Notes: generated from the letters alone by a model not told the origin. Shown: positions 31,701 to 41,061, numbered from the stretch's first letter. The stretch is 43,992 nucleotides of DNA from Nitrososphaerota archaeon (GCA_028867595.1 JAGWGB010000011.1:1-43992); one strand, 5' to 3'. Numbers and translations: made by a program.

Positions 31701-33872
31701 TTGGTAAAAAAAGATGAATTACTCCAAATGCGTGTTGGAGAAGCCAAACAAAGAGATGTAGGTAAAAGACGAGCTAGAATCGAACCAGAAGCAATGGAAT
31801 TTTTGAAAGCTGAGCCTGGAGACATGATAGAGATTATTGGAAAGAAATCTAGTTGTGCAATAGTATGGCCAGCTGATGATGACAACAAAGCACCAGACAT
31901 GATACGAATAGACGGCCAAACAAGGAAAAATGTCGGTATTGGGATAAATGATCTAGTTACAGTAAGGAAAGTGGTTGCAAAACCTGCAAAGACTGTCGTA
32001 CTTATGCCGGTAAATGGAAATGTCACAGTAGATAAGGAATTTACAGATTTTGTCAAAAATAGGCTCAAAGGTTTACCGCTTTCAGAGGGAGACGAAATAT
32101 CAGTAATGATATTGGGAAATTCAATGGACTTTAAAATTCACAAGATTTCTCCAAAAGGCGTTGCCAAGATAGAGCGTGGTACGTCACTTACAATTTTAAC
32201 TGAAACATCAGTTGACAAGAAGATTCGTGTTACATATGAGGAGATTGGAGGGCTCAAGGCACAGATAAACAGAATGCGCGAGATTGTCGAGCTGCCTCTA
32301 AAACATCCCGAAGTCTTTACTAGACTAAACATAGAGCCACATAGCGGAATTCTCCTTTATGGCCCACCAGGATGCGGTAAAACATTGATTGCCAAAGTAC
32401 TTGCAAGTGAATCAGAGGCAAATTTCTATTCCATAAATGGACCTGAAATAATGAACAAGTATTATGGAGAGACAGAAGCAAGACTACGAGATATTTTCAA
32501 GGAAGCAAAGGATAATGCTCCAAGTGTAATATTCATTGATGAAATAGACGCAATTGCTCCTAAAAGAGAAGAAGCGTACGGAGACGTTGAGAAAAGAGTT
32601 GTAGCTCAATTGTTAGCATTGATGGATGGACTAACAGACAGAGGAAATGTAATAGTGTTGGGAGCAACAAACAGACCTGAAAGTGTGGACCCAGCATTAA
32701 GAAGGCCAGGTAGATTTGATAGAGAAATTGAGATATCAGTACCAAACGCAGACGGCAGACTAGAGATTCTTCAGATTCACACAAGAGGCATGCCTCTTGC
32801 AGGAGATTTTGATCTGAAAATTTTAGCTGCAGAACTTCACGGATATACAGGGGCAGACATCAAGTCTCTTTGCAGAGAGGCTGCAATGAAAGCCCTTAGA
32901 ACATTTTTGCCTGAGATTGACATGGAGACTGAGAAAATATCTTCTGAAGTTTTACAAAAGATGTCCATTAGTCTTCACGACTTTTACGACGCAATGCATG
33001 AAATTGTACCCACTGCTATGAGAGAATTTTATGTTGAGAGTCCAAAGGTGTGGTGGAAGGACGTTGGCGGTTTAGATGACGCAAAGAGAACACTAAATGA
33101 CAATTTGATTACCGCAATAAAAGAGCCTGCCAAGTTTCAAAAGATGGGAATCAAACCTCCAAAAGGAGCGTTGCTTTACGGACCTCCAGGATGTGGAAAG
33201 ACCTTGCTTGCAAGAGCACTTGCAACAGAGAGTGGTGGAAACATGATATTAGTAAGAGGAGCCGAGATCCTTTCCAAGTGGGTGGGAGAATCTGAAAAAG
33301 CAATTAGAGAGATTTTCAGAAAGGCAAAGACATCATCCCCATGCATCATAATTTTTGACGAATTGGATTCCCTGGCAAGATCAAAATCTCTTGAAGAGGG
33401 CGGAGTTGGAGAAAGATTGCTCAGTCAGTTACTAACAGAGATGGAAGATGGAGGAGCTTCAAGAGTGATTGTTGTTGGAATATCAAATAGACCTGATTTG
33501 ATAGACCCTTCGTTACTTAGACCAGGTCGTTTGGACTTGATACTTTTCATCCCAGCACCTGAAGAAAAAGGAAGATTTGAGATAATCAAGGCGCTTACAC
33601 GACAAATGCCACTAGCTGGCGATGTTGACTTGAAAGAGATTGCACTTGCAACAAAGGGATATACTGGGGCAGACCTCGTGGCAGTATGTAGAGAGGCAGC
33701 AGTTCAGGCAATGAGAAACAATACACCCAAGATCAATAACATAGACTTTGCTGCAGCGTTGAAAGTCATCAAACCCTCAATTACCAAAGGTGTTGAGGAC
33801 TGGTATTCATCAATCAAAGATAACATATCGTACGCATTACCAAAACCAATAGACAAGGCATTTTACGGTTAG
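31701..33872 (+). CDS. cdc48: Cdc48/VCP-type AAA+ ATPase
   Basis: 723 residues. An N-terminal double-psi barrel/Cdc48 domain ([15 protein letters not shown]) is followed by two AAA+ modules. First: GPPGCGKT (about 219-226), Walker B IFIDEIDA, arginine-finger region [10 protein letters not shown]. Second: GPPGCGKT (about 493-500), [14 protein letters not shown]. It unfolds proteins, often for the proteasome. The C-terminus KAFYG lacks a clear HbYX docking motif. The start is TTG at 31701. A small winged-helix gene follows after 2 bases. Confidence 0.97.
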   Translation: MVKKDELLQMRVGEAKQRDVGKRRARIEPEAMEFLKAEPGDMIEIIGKKSSCAIVWPADDDNKAPDMIRIDGQTRKNVGIGINDLVTVRKVVAKPAKTVVLMPVNGNVTVDKEFTDFVKNRLKGLPLSEGDEISVMILGNSMDFKIHKISPKGVAKIERGTSLTILTETSVDKKIRVTYEEIGGLKAQINRMREIVELPLKHPEVFTRLNIEPHSGILLYGPPGCGKTLIAKVLASESEANFYSINGPEIMNKYYGETEARLRDIFKEAKDNAPSVIFIDEIDAIAPKREEAYGDVEKRVVAQLLALMDGLTDRGNVIVLGATNRPESVDPALRRPGRFDREIEISVPNADGRLEILQIHTRGMPLAGDFDLKILAAELHGYTGADIKSLCREAAMKALRTFLPEIDMETEKISSEVLQKMSISLHDFYDAMHEIVPTAMREFYVESPKVWWKDVGGLDDAKRTLNDNLITAIKEPAKFQKMGIKPPKGALLYGPPGCGKTLLARALATESGGNMILVRGAEILSKWVGESEKAIREIFRKAKTSSPCIIIFDELDSLARSKSLEEGGVGERLLSQLLTEMEDGGASRVIVVGISNRPDLIDPSLLRPGRLDLILFIPAPEEKGRFEIIKALTRQMPLAGDVDLKEIALATKGYTGADLVAVCREAAVQAMRNNTPKINNIDFAAALKVIKPSITKGVEDWYSSIKDNISYALPKPIDKAFYG

Positions 33873-33874
33873 AT

Positions 33875-34192
33875 ATGACAACGATGCCTCTTAGAAATTC
33901 AGTATATGAGATAATAAAAAATGCTGGCTCTATGACAGATTCAGAGCTTACAAAGGCATTGATAAAAGCAGGAATTGCGATACCGGAAGATGAATTCAAC
34001 AAAACCTTGCTTAACTTGGAAATTTATGGTCTCATCAAGGTAACATGGCTTACAAAAGATGAGAGAAGAATAGAGATTGCAGTAAAAGAGGCCGAAGAAG
34101 ACGAGATAGAAAAACAAAACAGAGAGACCCTAGAAAAAGAGTATGAAGCTGGATTTCCTGGCGTTGGACAAGAAGAAGAGATAGAAGAATAG
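33875..34192 (+). CDS. winged-helix protein downstream of cdc48
   Basis: 105 residues. The first 75 form a winged helix-like unit (RNSVYEIIKNAGSMTDSELTK, DEFNKTLLNLEIYGLIKVTWL), the last 30 a Glu-rich tail. Only 2 bases separate it from the cdc48 stop, so the two are translated together. It could be a cofactor of Cdc48 or a DNA-binding protein; sequence does not decide. It ends 1 base before the convergent cyoE gene. Confidence 0.8.
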   Translation: MTTMPLRNSVYEIIKNAGSMTDSELTKALIKAGIAIPEDEFNKTLLNLEIYGLIKVTWLTKDERRIEIAVKEAEEDEIEKQNRETLEKEYEAGFPGVGQEEEIEE

Positions 34193-34193
34193 A

Positions 34194-35123
34194 TTATTTT
34201 ATTACTACTGGAAAGTGGAATGCCGCATCAAGTGCAATTCCGACAAATATTATTGTGAGATATGGCGCGGTCACCTTGTAAGCCTTCCATGCAAAGTCAG
34301 AAGTTGGATTCTTTGTTAGCTTGTAGTGATATAGTAACATCAGACCTCCAGAGACTGCAGCAATGGCGAGATAGACATATCCCAATCCAAATGCTACAAG
34401 AGCTAGTGAGTATGGTAGCAGTATTGCAGTATTGACAAGTATGTACTTGGATGTTCTTTGCATCCCAATCAAAACTGGCAGCATTGGAACATGTGCCTCT
34501 GCATAATCATCACGTATCTTCATTGCAAGACACCAAAAGTGAGACGGAGTCCATGCAAAGACAAGAATTCCCACAAGTGCGCCCAGTATATCCATAGAGC
34601 CCGTTGCAGCTGACCAACCTGCCATCGCTGCACAACTTCCAGCAAATCCACCAATTACAATGTTTGATGAATTTGCACGCTTGAGCCATGCAGTATAGAT
34701 TATGACATAGAAGAATATTCCAAGTGCGATGAAAAGTGTCGAAAGAGGATTCAGGGTAAACCATGCATAAATTACAGAGATCGCACTTACAGCTAAACCA
34801 TATATCAAAACATTTCTTGCAGACATTCTTCCTGATGGAATTGGTCTCTTGCTTGTTCTTTTCATCAATGGATCAATGTCGCGATCATAATAGTGATTAA
34901 GAGCACTTGAACCTGCAGAAGAAAGCGATCCTGCAATAATGATATGTAAAAGACTTAGGTAGTTAAGCTGCGGTCCTATCAATTTGCTTGCTGCATACAT
35001 TGATGTTATTGCAGTAATCACAAGTAAAACTACTATACGTGGTTTTGATATTTCCAGTACTTCTTTTAATCCCACTAGCCTTAGCGGGTCTCTTGGGAAT
35101 TTAATTTCTTCGAAGCTTATCAT
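34194..35123 (-). CDS. ctaB: heme O synthase (protoheme IX farnesyltransferase)
   Basis: 309 residues, UbiA-type prenyltransferase with about nine membrane segments. The first Asp-rich motif is NHYYDRDIDPLMKRTSKRPIPSGR, the CyoE/CtaB signature. It adds a farnesyl group to heme b to make heme O for terminal oxidases. It is divergent from the membrane cupredoxin gene, a sensible neighbour for respiratory assembly. Confidence 0.95.
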   Translation of the reverse strand: MISFEEIKFPRDPLRLVGLKEVLEISKPRIVVLLVITAITSMYAASKLIGPQLNYLSLLHIIIAGSLSSAGSSALNHYYDRDIDPLMKRTSKRPIPSGRMSARNVLIYGLAVSAISVIYAWFTLNPLSTLFIALGIFFYVIIYTAWLKRANSSNIVIGGFAGSCAAMAGWSAATGSMDILGALVGILVFAWTPSHFWCLAMKIRDDYAEAHVPMLPVLIGMQRTSKYILVNTAILLPYSLALVAFGLGYVYLAIAAVSGGLMLLYHYKLTKNPTSDFAWKAYKVTAPYLTIIFVGIALDAAFHFPVVIK

Positions 35124-35162
35124 TTGAGGTCAAAAGAATTAAGTACCTCACCTAATCGAACT

Positions 35163-36269
35163 ATGACGATGAGTGACTGGGACCTCATGATGCCTGGCAT
35201 GGGCCTAACTGCTATTGGTCTTTCAGGAGTCATTTTATCCTATTTGGGTATTGCAAACACTTTCCTTACTGGAATGCAGGCACTTTCAGGTTTGACTATG
35301 TTTATTGGCATGGTGTTTCTTTCTGCAGGCATTCTAAATGGCGGAATTTCAACTAGTGGAAGAGCCAAGGCAACCACACTTGTAATCTTTGGAATTGCAG
35401 GCTCGGTTGGAGGTTATGCGCTAAGTCTTAACACAGTCATAACATCAATGCCAAGATTTGTCGGAGTTTTAATCATCATAATCGTACCAACTATTGTAAT
35501 AGCTTTTACTTCAATGAAGATGCAGAAATATTTCAAGCCAATTGCAGTGATATTTTTGGCTGCCATGGCAGTAGGAGCAGGTTCCTTTACTGCATTTGGA
35601 TTTTTGGGTCCAGGCGCCCAGTTCTCATTGCATCCACTAAATGAGACAAATGCCACAGAGTCTGCAGAAAAGGCCTTGCCTACTGCACCAGTGATAACAG
35701 TCAACATTCCTACAAATTCATCCATCAAAGGAAATCCAAACTTTACACCAGATACGGTTACAGTTCCAAAAGGAGACATAATAACGTGGACCAACAATGA
35801 CACGGTACCACATACTGTTACAAGTGCAGCAGACGCCGGTGCTACATTTGATTCAAGTTTGATTGCAGCTGGCAAGACATATTCGCTTGATACATCAAAG
35901 CTAAATGCGACAGAATATGATTACATGTGCACAGTTCATCCATTTATGACAGGAAAGATAATCATAACTCAGCCGATTATCTCAAATGTTACTATATCAA
36001 AGGGTGCGTCAACGCAGAGTGCCGGACAGAAATATTTTGATCCAGCAAGCGACTCAGTCAAGATAGGCACAACAGTTGTTTGGACAAACCAAGACAGTGC
36101 GTCTCATACTGTTACAAGCGGTGACCCAAGTGCAGGACCCTCCGGAACATTTGATTCAGGACTAATCAAACCAGGAGACACATTCAAACACACATTTACC
36201 TCAGCAGGCACTACATCGTACTTCTGCACAGTTCATCCATGGATGACTGGAAAAATAATAGTAGGATGA
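35163..36269 (+). CDS. membrane protein with two cupredoxin domains
   Basis: 368 residues from ATG 35163 (381 from TTG 35124, which directly abuts the ctaB start). Four or five membrane segments (about residues 10-155) precede two plastocyanin-like domains. Each has full type 1 copper ligands: His in VPHTVTS with YMCTVHPFM, and His in ASHTVTS with YFCTVHPWM. This is an extracytoplasmic two-copper electron carrier. Divergence from heme O synthase suggests a link to the terminal oxidase. The stop overlaps the JAMM gene start as ATGA. Confidence 0.9.
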   Translation: MTMSDWDLMMPGMGLTAIGLSGVILSYLGIANTFLTGMQALSGLTMFIGMVFLSAGILNGGISTSGRAKATTLVIFGIAGSVGGYALSLNTVITSMPRFVGVLIIIIVPTIVIAFTSMKMQKYFKPIAVIFLAAMAVGAGSFTAFGFLGPGAQFSLHPLNETNATESAEKALPTAPVITVNIPTNSSIKGNPNFTPDTVTVPKGDIITWTNNDTVPHTVTSAADAGATFDSSLIAAGKTYSLDTSKLNATEYDYMCTVHPFMTGKIIITQPIISNVTISKGASTQSAGQKYFDPASDSVKIGTTVVWTNQDSASHTVTSGDPSAGPSGTFDSGLIKPGDTFKHTFTSAGTTSYFCTVHPWMTGKIIVG

Positions 36270-36679
36270 CATTACAAAAAAATCTAGTTCTTTCCAAAAA
36301 TCACGTCGATATTCTAAAAAAACATGCAAAGAAAAACGAGCCAAACGAGTCGTGCGCCATATTATTTGGAAGAAACGAGCATGAGAGATTTTCAATAGAT
36401 GAAGTTTTCCTAACAGAAAATATTGAACCTTCACCCGTTAATTTTACAATATCAAATGATGAGCTCATCAAGGCTTACACAGAGTCGGAAAAAAAGAGAT
36501 TGGACGTGATAGCAATATTTCACTCACATCCAGACTCTGCGGCATATCCTTCTTCCACCGACCGTCAATACATGGAGATAAATCCCATACCCTGGATCAT
36601 CTATTCTAACATTAATGATGAGCTTCGCGCATATATTTTAGAATCAACGGTCGTTCCAATCAATGTGACAGTTATTTGA
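36266..36679 (+). CDS. JAMM/MPN-domain metalloprotease (desampylase-like)
   Basis: 137 residues from ATG 36266 (146 from 36239). The JAMM zinc motif is complete: Glu in NESCAILFGR, HSHP (IFHSHPDS), then S-x2-D in YPSSTD. Archaeal JAMM proteins remove ubiquitin-like SAMP proteins; some release small modifiers or sulfur-carrier tails. I choose 36266 because it overlaps the cupredoxin stop as ATGA. Coupling of a JAMM protease to a membrane copper protein is unusual. No SAMP gene is seen here. Confidence 0.9.
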   Translation: MTLQKNLVLSKNHVDILKKHAKKNEPNESCAILFGRNEHERFSIDEVFLTENIEPSPVNFTISNDELIKAYTESEKKRLDVIAIFHSHPDSAAYPSSTDRQYMEINPIPWIIYSNINDELRAYILESTVVPINVTVI

Positions 36680-36682
36680 GCA

Positions 36683-36790
36683 TTATTGCTTGTGTATATT
36701 TTTTTTATGACGCTCAAAGTGTTCCTTGTCTACAAAGGTTGCGCTACAATCTTTACACTTGAATTCGGACTTTTGGCCCCACAATGACAA
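36683..36790 (-). CDS. 35-residue C2H2 zinc finger microprotein
   Basis: A short minus-strand ORF reading SEFKCKDCSATFVDKEHF then ERHKKNIHKQ: a complete C-x2-C ... H-x4-H zinc finger with the typical Phe and Phe/Leu spacing. The start is TTG at 36790 or 36784 and no strong TATA box is seen, so initiation is uncertain; it may instead be part of a transcript from the gene at 36818-37207 upstream on the same strand. Spacing from the JAMM stop is 3 bases. Confidence 0.55.
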   Translation of the reverse strand: MSLWGQKSEFKCKDCSATFVDKEHFERHKKNIHKQ

Positions 36791-36817
36791 AGACTACACG
36801 GTGGTAACGTAAAAGAA

Positions 36818-37207
36818 TTACTCTAGGGCAAAAGTAGCCCGTGTACCATCATGAATGTTCTTGAGAAAATCGGTCTCTGTTTTCCTTATCTTTCCCATTA
36901 CATTTACTGGGGAATATGGTCTAATTTCTCCCTTTGAGCTGACAGGGGTTGGTCCAAAAAACAAGCAGATCGCATTTCCTTGAGGCCAAAAAGCCACATC
37001 CATTTTATCTACAACAGGTTTTGAGTTTTCAGCACCCACATCTATCTGAGTCTTGTCAGTGTAAAGTTCTTCTCCCCAGACGTTTATTTTCACATCAAGC
37101 GGCAAGCAGCTAAGAAATGAACTTACTGTCTTTGGCGCAATCGCGTCATCTAATTCCAGAGTAATGTTCTTGGTTTTTGAAAGATCGACCCTTACTTTAT
37201 GTATCAC
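36818..37207 (-). CDS. cyclophilin-like fold protein (DUF369/TM1367-type)
   Basis: 129 residues. Family blocks: LELDDAIAPKTVSSFLSCLP, NVWGEELYT, VAFWPQGNAICLFFGPTPVS, YSPVNVMGKI. The fold is cyclophilin-like but proline-isomerase residues are not conserved, and function is unknown. The start is GTG at 37207. It is divergent from the DUF2024 gene, 53 bases away. Confidence 0.85.
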   Translation of the reverse strand: MIHKVRVDLSKTKNITLELDDAIAPKTVSSFLSCLPLDVKINVWGEELYTDKTQIDVGAENSKPVVDKMDVAFWPQGNAICLFFGPTPVSSKGEIRPYSPVNVMGKIRKTETDFLKNIHDGTRATFALE

Positions 37208-37230
37208 AATAAAAACCTGGCATGATTAGA

Positions 37231-37238
37231 ATAAATAT
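37231..37238 (+). promoter_or_regulatory. TATA box for the DUF2024 gene
   Basis: ATAAATAT centred 26-27 bases before the ATG at 37261. It lies inside the longer frame from 37222 and supports the inner start. Confidence 0.5.
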
Positions 37239-37260
37239 CCCTTTTCTGTCCATCAAAAAC

Positions 37261-37518
37261 ATGGAAATTCATGTATACGATACATACGTGGAAGCAAAAG
37301 ATGGTCACACGATGCACTTTGATGTCATCACAGAAGTAAAGGATCATCAAAAGGCAATCCAGTATGCAAAGGAATGGCTAAAGACCATCGGCGAAGGCGA
37401 TTCTAAGGTTACAACCGAAGAGTGCCAGTTTTGCCACTCACAGGGAGCACCACCGCCAATTGCCAATGAGATCAAGTCAAAAGGATACTTCATCCAAAAG
37501 ATGGAAGGCTGTCCATAA
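37261..37518 (+). CDS. DUF2024 family protein
   Basis: 85 residues from ATG 37261. The start MEIHVYDTYVEAKDGHTMHFD is the DUF2024 signature; a C-x2-C pair follows (ECQFCHSQG) and the end is YFIQKMEGCP. Function unknown in the family; the Cys residues may bind metal. A TATA box 26-27 bases upstream supports this start over the ATG at 37222. Confidence 0.88.
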   Translation: MEIHVYDTYVEAKDGHTMHFDVITEVKDHQKAIQYAKEWLKTIGEGDSKVTTEECQFCHSQGAPPPIANEIKSKGYFIQKMEGCP

Positions 37519-37589
37519 AACTATCTTTTTAATTTTCAATTTTACTATTTTTGCAAACTCTTTTTAGATTGTTTAAATTATTTTAAATT

Positions 37590-37790
37590 ATGGCAGAAGA
37601 TGGAAAATACCGCAGGCTGACGGTAGAAGGAGATGCCTCGACAAAATGGATATGCGGATGTTTTGAGACAGTCGATGGATTCTTCAAGTTTTGCAAGGAG
37701 CATAACAAAGCAATGAAGAAGACAATCGAGGCTCAGATTGACGAACTAGACATGACCATGGTTGTGGATGACAAAAAGTCTACAAGTTAG
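37590..37790 (+). CDS. small conserved-looking hypothetical protein
   Basis: 66 residues, soluble, with three Cys (WICGCFETV, FFKFCKEHN) that could bind a metal, and an acidic C-terminus. Its ATG is preceded by AT-rich TTTAAATTA sequences that can act as TATA. The stop overlaps the hppA stop by 4 bases. Family not recognised. Confidence 0.65.
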   Translation: MAEDGKYRRLTVEGDASTKWICGCFETVDGFFKFCKEHNKAMKKTIEAQIDELDMTMVVDDKKSTS

Positions 37791-39883
37791 AGCATTATTA
37801 CTGCAATAAATGCAGATACGAATACGATTGCCACTGTGTTTAGTAGTTTTATTACAGTGTTCAGTGCCGGCCCTGCAGTGTCTTTGTATGGGTCGCCAAT
37901 TACGTCACCCACGATAGCAATCTTGTGTTCTTCCGTGCCCTTCTTTCCCTTGATCTCCATGTACTTTTTGGCATTGTCCCATGCACCTCCAGTGTTTGCA
38001 AGGTGGAAGGCCAGAAATATACCGGTGATAACAGCCCCCATTAGCAAACCCACTACTGCTGGCGGTCCAATTAAGACCCCTAGGATTATTGGAGCTGCAA
38101 TAGTAATAGAGGCAGACTTCCACAGTTCCCTCAATGATGCTACCGTTGCAACATCGACACATTTGGCATAGTCAGGTTTTGTCTTGTAAGTCAGAATATC
38201 AGGAGATTCTTTGAACTGTCTTCGAATTTCTTCCACCATCTTGGACGCAGCCCTTGCCACAGCTGACATTAACTGATTTGTAATGAAAAACGGCAACAGT
38301 CCACCGACAAGCAATCCAACAACAACCGCTGGGTTTGACAAACTGTAGTTTAGCGCATAATGTATTGTGTTTGCAGGATCATGTCGAATTATTTTGTTAC
38401 CAACAAGATCAAATAATTTTCCGGCCTCATATTGAAATGCCTGAATCATTGCAAGTGCTGCAAGCCCTGCGCTTGCAATTGCAAATCCCTTTGTTACTGC
38501 CTTTGTCGTATTTCCTACTGCATCAATTTCATCAGTTACTTTACGATTTTCTTCTCCCATCCCAGTCATTTCTACGATTCCTCCAGCGTTGTCACTTATT
38601 GGCCCAAATGCGTCTATGCTCAGAACTATGCCTGCTAAACTTAGCATTGCCATTGCAGTAAGTGAGGTTCCAAAGATACCGTATAGAACAATTTGGGATT
38701 GGTCTGCCTGCAACCCTCCTGCTGCTGATGAGACAATTACGTATGACAAGGCAAGCGATACTACAATCGCAATCATGAACGGCCCAGTTGAGCGCATTCC
38801 CTGAATTATTCCCATCAATGTCAGAGATGCATAACCCCACTTTGCAGAAGCTTCAATTTCTTGAACTGGTTTGAATCTGTAACTTGTGAAATAATCTGTT
38901 ATTCTCTGTATTACTGGAACCAGTATTACTCCAACAACTGTGCTTCCAAACATTGCGTATGATAACGCAGAATGATCAAGAAAGAGCCAAGTAAAGACAA
39001 AATTTAGTGCGATTGCAATGGCTGCAGAAACATAGAATGCACGTGCAAGAGGTTTATTGACGTCATCTATCTTTCGTGGACCGATTGTAGAAATTCCAAT
39101 AATTGATGCAATCAGACCAGAGGCCCCAATTAGCATTGGGTAGAAGACATTTTGTTCATTTCCAATAAGTGCTGCAAGCAATAATGAAGCCAACATTGTA
39201 ACAATGTATGATTCGTAAATGTCAGACCCCATCCCTGCCGCATCTCCCACATTGTCTCCTACGTTATCTGCTATAGTGGCTGGATTTCTCGGGTCATCTT
39301 CTGGTATATTTGCCTCAACTTTTCCTACAAGGTCGGCACCCATATCAGCAGCCTTTGTAAATATGCCACCACCTACCCTGATGAAAAGTGCGATTAGGCT
39401 TGCGCCAATTCCTACTCCGGCAATTGTGATCGGATTTTGGAAAAAGTGATACAATATGGTTATTGCAAGCAAGGCCATTGCTGGAACTACCAAACCTACT
39501 GTAGCCCCACCCCTGAATGCAAGTGCAAATGTATGTCCCAAGCCCTTTCCTGAAGCGTTCGCTGCCCTTACTGCAGCCTTTACCGTTATCTTCAGTGCAA
39601 TCAGACCTGCCACGGCAGACAAACCGGCACCAACTGCAAAGGCTATTCCATTTGAATAACCAATTGCCACACCTATCACTACAGCAATTCCTATTGCAAT
39701 TGGGATAACTATCTTGAATTCTCGTTTTAGAAATGCGACTGCCCCTTCTTTGACTGCATTTGAGATATCAAGCATCTGCTGCGTGCCTGGTTTTTGTTTT
39801 GAGACCCATCCTGCAAGCACCGCTGCAACAATAAATGAGATAATAGAAGCGCCCACAGGTACCGCAACCTCTTTGAGCGTCAT
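37787..39883 (-). CDS. hppA: membrane-bound proton-pumping pyrophosphatase, K+-independent type
   Basis: 698 residues, about 16 membrane segments, normal length. It hydrolyses pyrophosphate and pumps H+. The pyrophosphate/Mg site is visible: DVGADLVGKVE-type block (MGADLVGKVEANIPEDDPRNPATIADNVGDNVGD in part) and DNAGGIVEMTG. At the position that separates the subclasses, GNTTKAVTKGF has Lys and Thr (K-x-x-T), the K+-independent pattern, rather than the Ala/Gly of K+-dependent enzymes. This saves pyrophosphate energy in a low-energy lifestyle. Confidence 0.96.
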   Translation of the reverse strand: MTLKEVAVPVGASIISFIVAAVLAGWVSKQKPGTQQMLDISNAVKEGAVAFLKREFKIVIPIAIGIAVVIGVAIGYSNGIAFAVGAGLSAVAGLIALKITVKAAVRAANASGKGLGHTFALAFRGGATVGLVVPAMALLAITILYHFFQNPITIAGVGIGASLIALFIRVGGGIFTKAADMGADLVGKVEANIPEDDPRNPATIADNVGDNVGDAAGMGSDIYESYIVTMLASLLLAALIGNEQNVFYPMLIGASGLIASIIGISTIGPRKIDDVNKPLARAFYVSAAIAIALNFVFTWLFLDHSALSYAMFGSTVVGVILVPVIQRITDYFTSYRFKPVQEIEASAKWGYASLTLMGIIQGMRSTGPFMIAIVVSLALSYVIVSSAAGGLQADQSQIVLYGIFGTSLTAMAMLSLAGIVLSIDAFGPISDNAGGIVEMTGMGEENRKVTDEIDAVGNTTKAVTKGFAIASAGLAALAMIQAFQYEAGKLFDLVGNKIIRHDPANTIHYALNYSLSNPAVVVGLLVGGLLPFFITNQLMSAVARAASKMVEEIRRQFKESPDILTYKTKPDYAKCVDVATVASLRELWKSASITIAAPIILGVLIGPPAVVGLLMGAVITGIFLAFHLANTGGAWDNAKKYMEIKGKKGTEEHKIAIVGDVIGDPYKDTAGPALNTVIKLLNTVAIVFVSAFIAVIML

Positions 39884-39969
39884 CGAGTGTTAGAAAACGT
39901 ACGAAGTATTTATGTAAATTTATCTTACTTTTTGCATAGAATGTCACAATGAGTTGATTAAAAATTGCT

Positions 39970-40386
39970 TTAACTAGAATTTTTACATCTTTTTCGGTAC
40001 GGTTTGAAAATTTTTCCTGCCAATCCACGTCTGACAAGCTTGTTGAAACGCTTTCCATGACTTAGGTAGGGAAATCTTAGGTGCACAAGTTCATGCACTA
40101 TGGTGTTTTCAAGGGTTTTTTCGTCAGGTATCTTTTTGACGTTTATGAATACAAGGTTGTGCATCATGTATGAGACTCCTAGGTACTTGTAGGCCGAGGT
40201 CCTTCTTCCTTGTGTGATCTCTTTTGGCATCTCAAGGACTTCTCTTGTAGTCAGCACCACTTTTGGCTCTGCAATTCCAAATCTGGCTGAATAAATTCCA
40301 ACTTTTTCAAGTATCTTAAACCTCAGGTTATGGTCAAGATGCATCATTTCAAGGTCTGCTAAAATCAGTTTAATTTCGATTGTCAA
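39970..40386 (-). CDS. HExxH metallohydrolase (YgjP/SprT-like)
   Basis: 138 residues. NTIVHELVHLRFPYLSHGKRF holds His98, Glu99 and His102 plus His110 followed by G-x-x-F, the pattern HExxH-x7-HG-x2-F of the YgjP/SprT-like families. No signal peptide. SprT relatives cut protein-DNA crosslinks, but this short protein lacks the other SprT domains, so its role is open. The upstream 180 bases contain its promoter. Confidence 0.82.
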   Translation of the reverse strand: MTIEIKLILADLEMMHLDHNLRFKILEKVGIYSARFGIAEPKVVLTTREVLEMPKEITQGRRTSAYKYLGVSYMMHNLVFINVKKIPDEKTLENTIVHELVHLRFPYLSHGKRFNKLVRRGLAGKIFKPYRKRCKNSS

Positions 40387-40566
40387 ATATCATGCAAGAG
40401 TTGGTGCAATTTTGCAGTTTTACCAATAAAGTAGTAAAGGGTCAGAGAATGTGCAGCTTAATCACAAATCATACAGCCACCGGCTCATCATACCCAGAAA
40501 TATCAACTGCAACAGGTCATAAAAACAGTCTTTTCCAAAATACTGTATAAGGCAGTTTGCAAAAAC
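40387..40566. other. 180-base gap between minus-strand genes
   Basis: No recognised gene. A plus-strand ORF of 52 codons (40392-40550) exists but is Ser/Thr/Asn-rich without a motif or clear promoter; I do not call it. The stretch probably holds the promoter of the HExxH gene. Confidence 0.35.
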
Positions 40567-41061
40567 TCAGGTCATCGCGTTCATGATTTTCTGCGCCTTT
40601 TCCCTTATCTCTTGGGTTACTACCACTATGACCAGCCCTTCATTTGGTTGGCCATACATGACGACAGAATTTTTTGGTGCATGTAACACAGCAGGTATGA
40701 CAAGCAGATCTTCTTCCCCATCAACTAGTATTCTTACAGGCGGTTCTTCCCCAAGCGCTTTTTTTATTGACTCTATGCTTTCAGTAGTAATTTCAGCTGG
40801 TGGGTTGGAGCATCGATGAACAGTTTTCACAGTACCAAGCGGTGGCTCTCTCTTGTTTCTCTTTTCCATGGAATCGACAATTTGCAATGATGGGTCTAGT
40901 CCAAACTTTATCATTTTTTCAGTTGTGGCATCCCCTACTGTTATGAGAAATGCCCCTTTCGGTATAGTTTTCAAGATGTGGTCTTTTGATGTCTCAGAAT
41001 CCTTTAGGAGTAACCCCATTGGTTTTTTGAGGCTTTCACGCATGTTTTCTGGCAGATGCAC
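40567..41061 (-). CDS. GTP-dependent dephospho-CoA kinase (DUF359)
   Basis: 164 residues with DUF359 blocks: GAFLITVGDATTEKMIKFGLDP, then IVDSMEKRNKREPP, and VDGEEDLLVIPAVLHAPKNSVVMYGQP. In archaea this family performs the last step of coenzyme A synthesis with GTP. The start is GTG at 41061; upstream the frame runs into the Mrp stop, so no longer form is possible. It is 24 bases after the Mrp gene. Confidence 0.92.
   Translation of the reverse strand: MHLPENMRESLKKPMGLLLKDSETSKDHILKTIPKGAFLITVGDATTEKMIKFGLDPSLQIVDSMEKRNKREPPLGTVKTVHRCSNPPAEITTESIESIKKALGEEPPVRILVDGEEDLLVIPAVLHAPKNSVVMYGQPNEGLVIVVVTQEIREKAQKIMNAMT

Noticed and set aside
37787-39883. Na+-pumping or K+-dependent pyrophosphatase
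   Set aside because: The diagnostic segment reads GNTTKAVTKGF with Lys and Thr at the deciding positions, which marks the K+-independent H+-pumping class.
40392-40550. Plus-strand ORF of 52 codons in the 180-base gap
   Set aside because: Ser/Thr/Asn-rich without a motif or clear TATA box; the region is expected to hold the promoter of the minus-strand HExxH gene.
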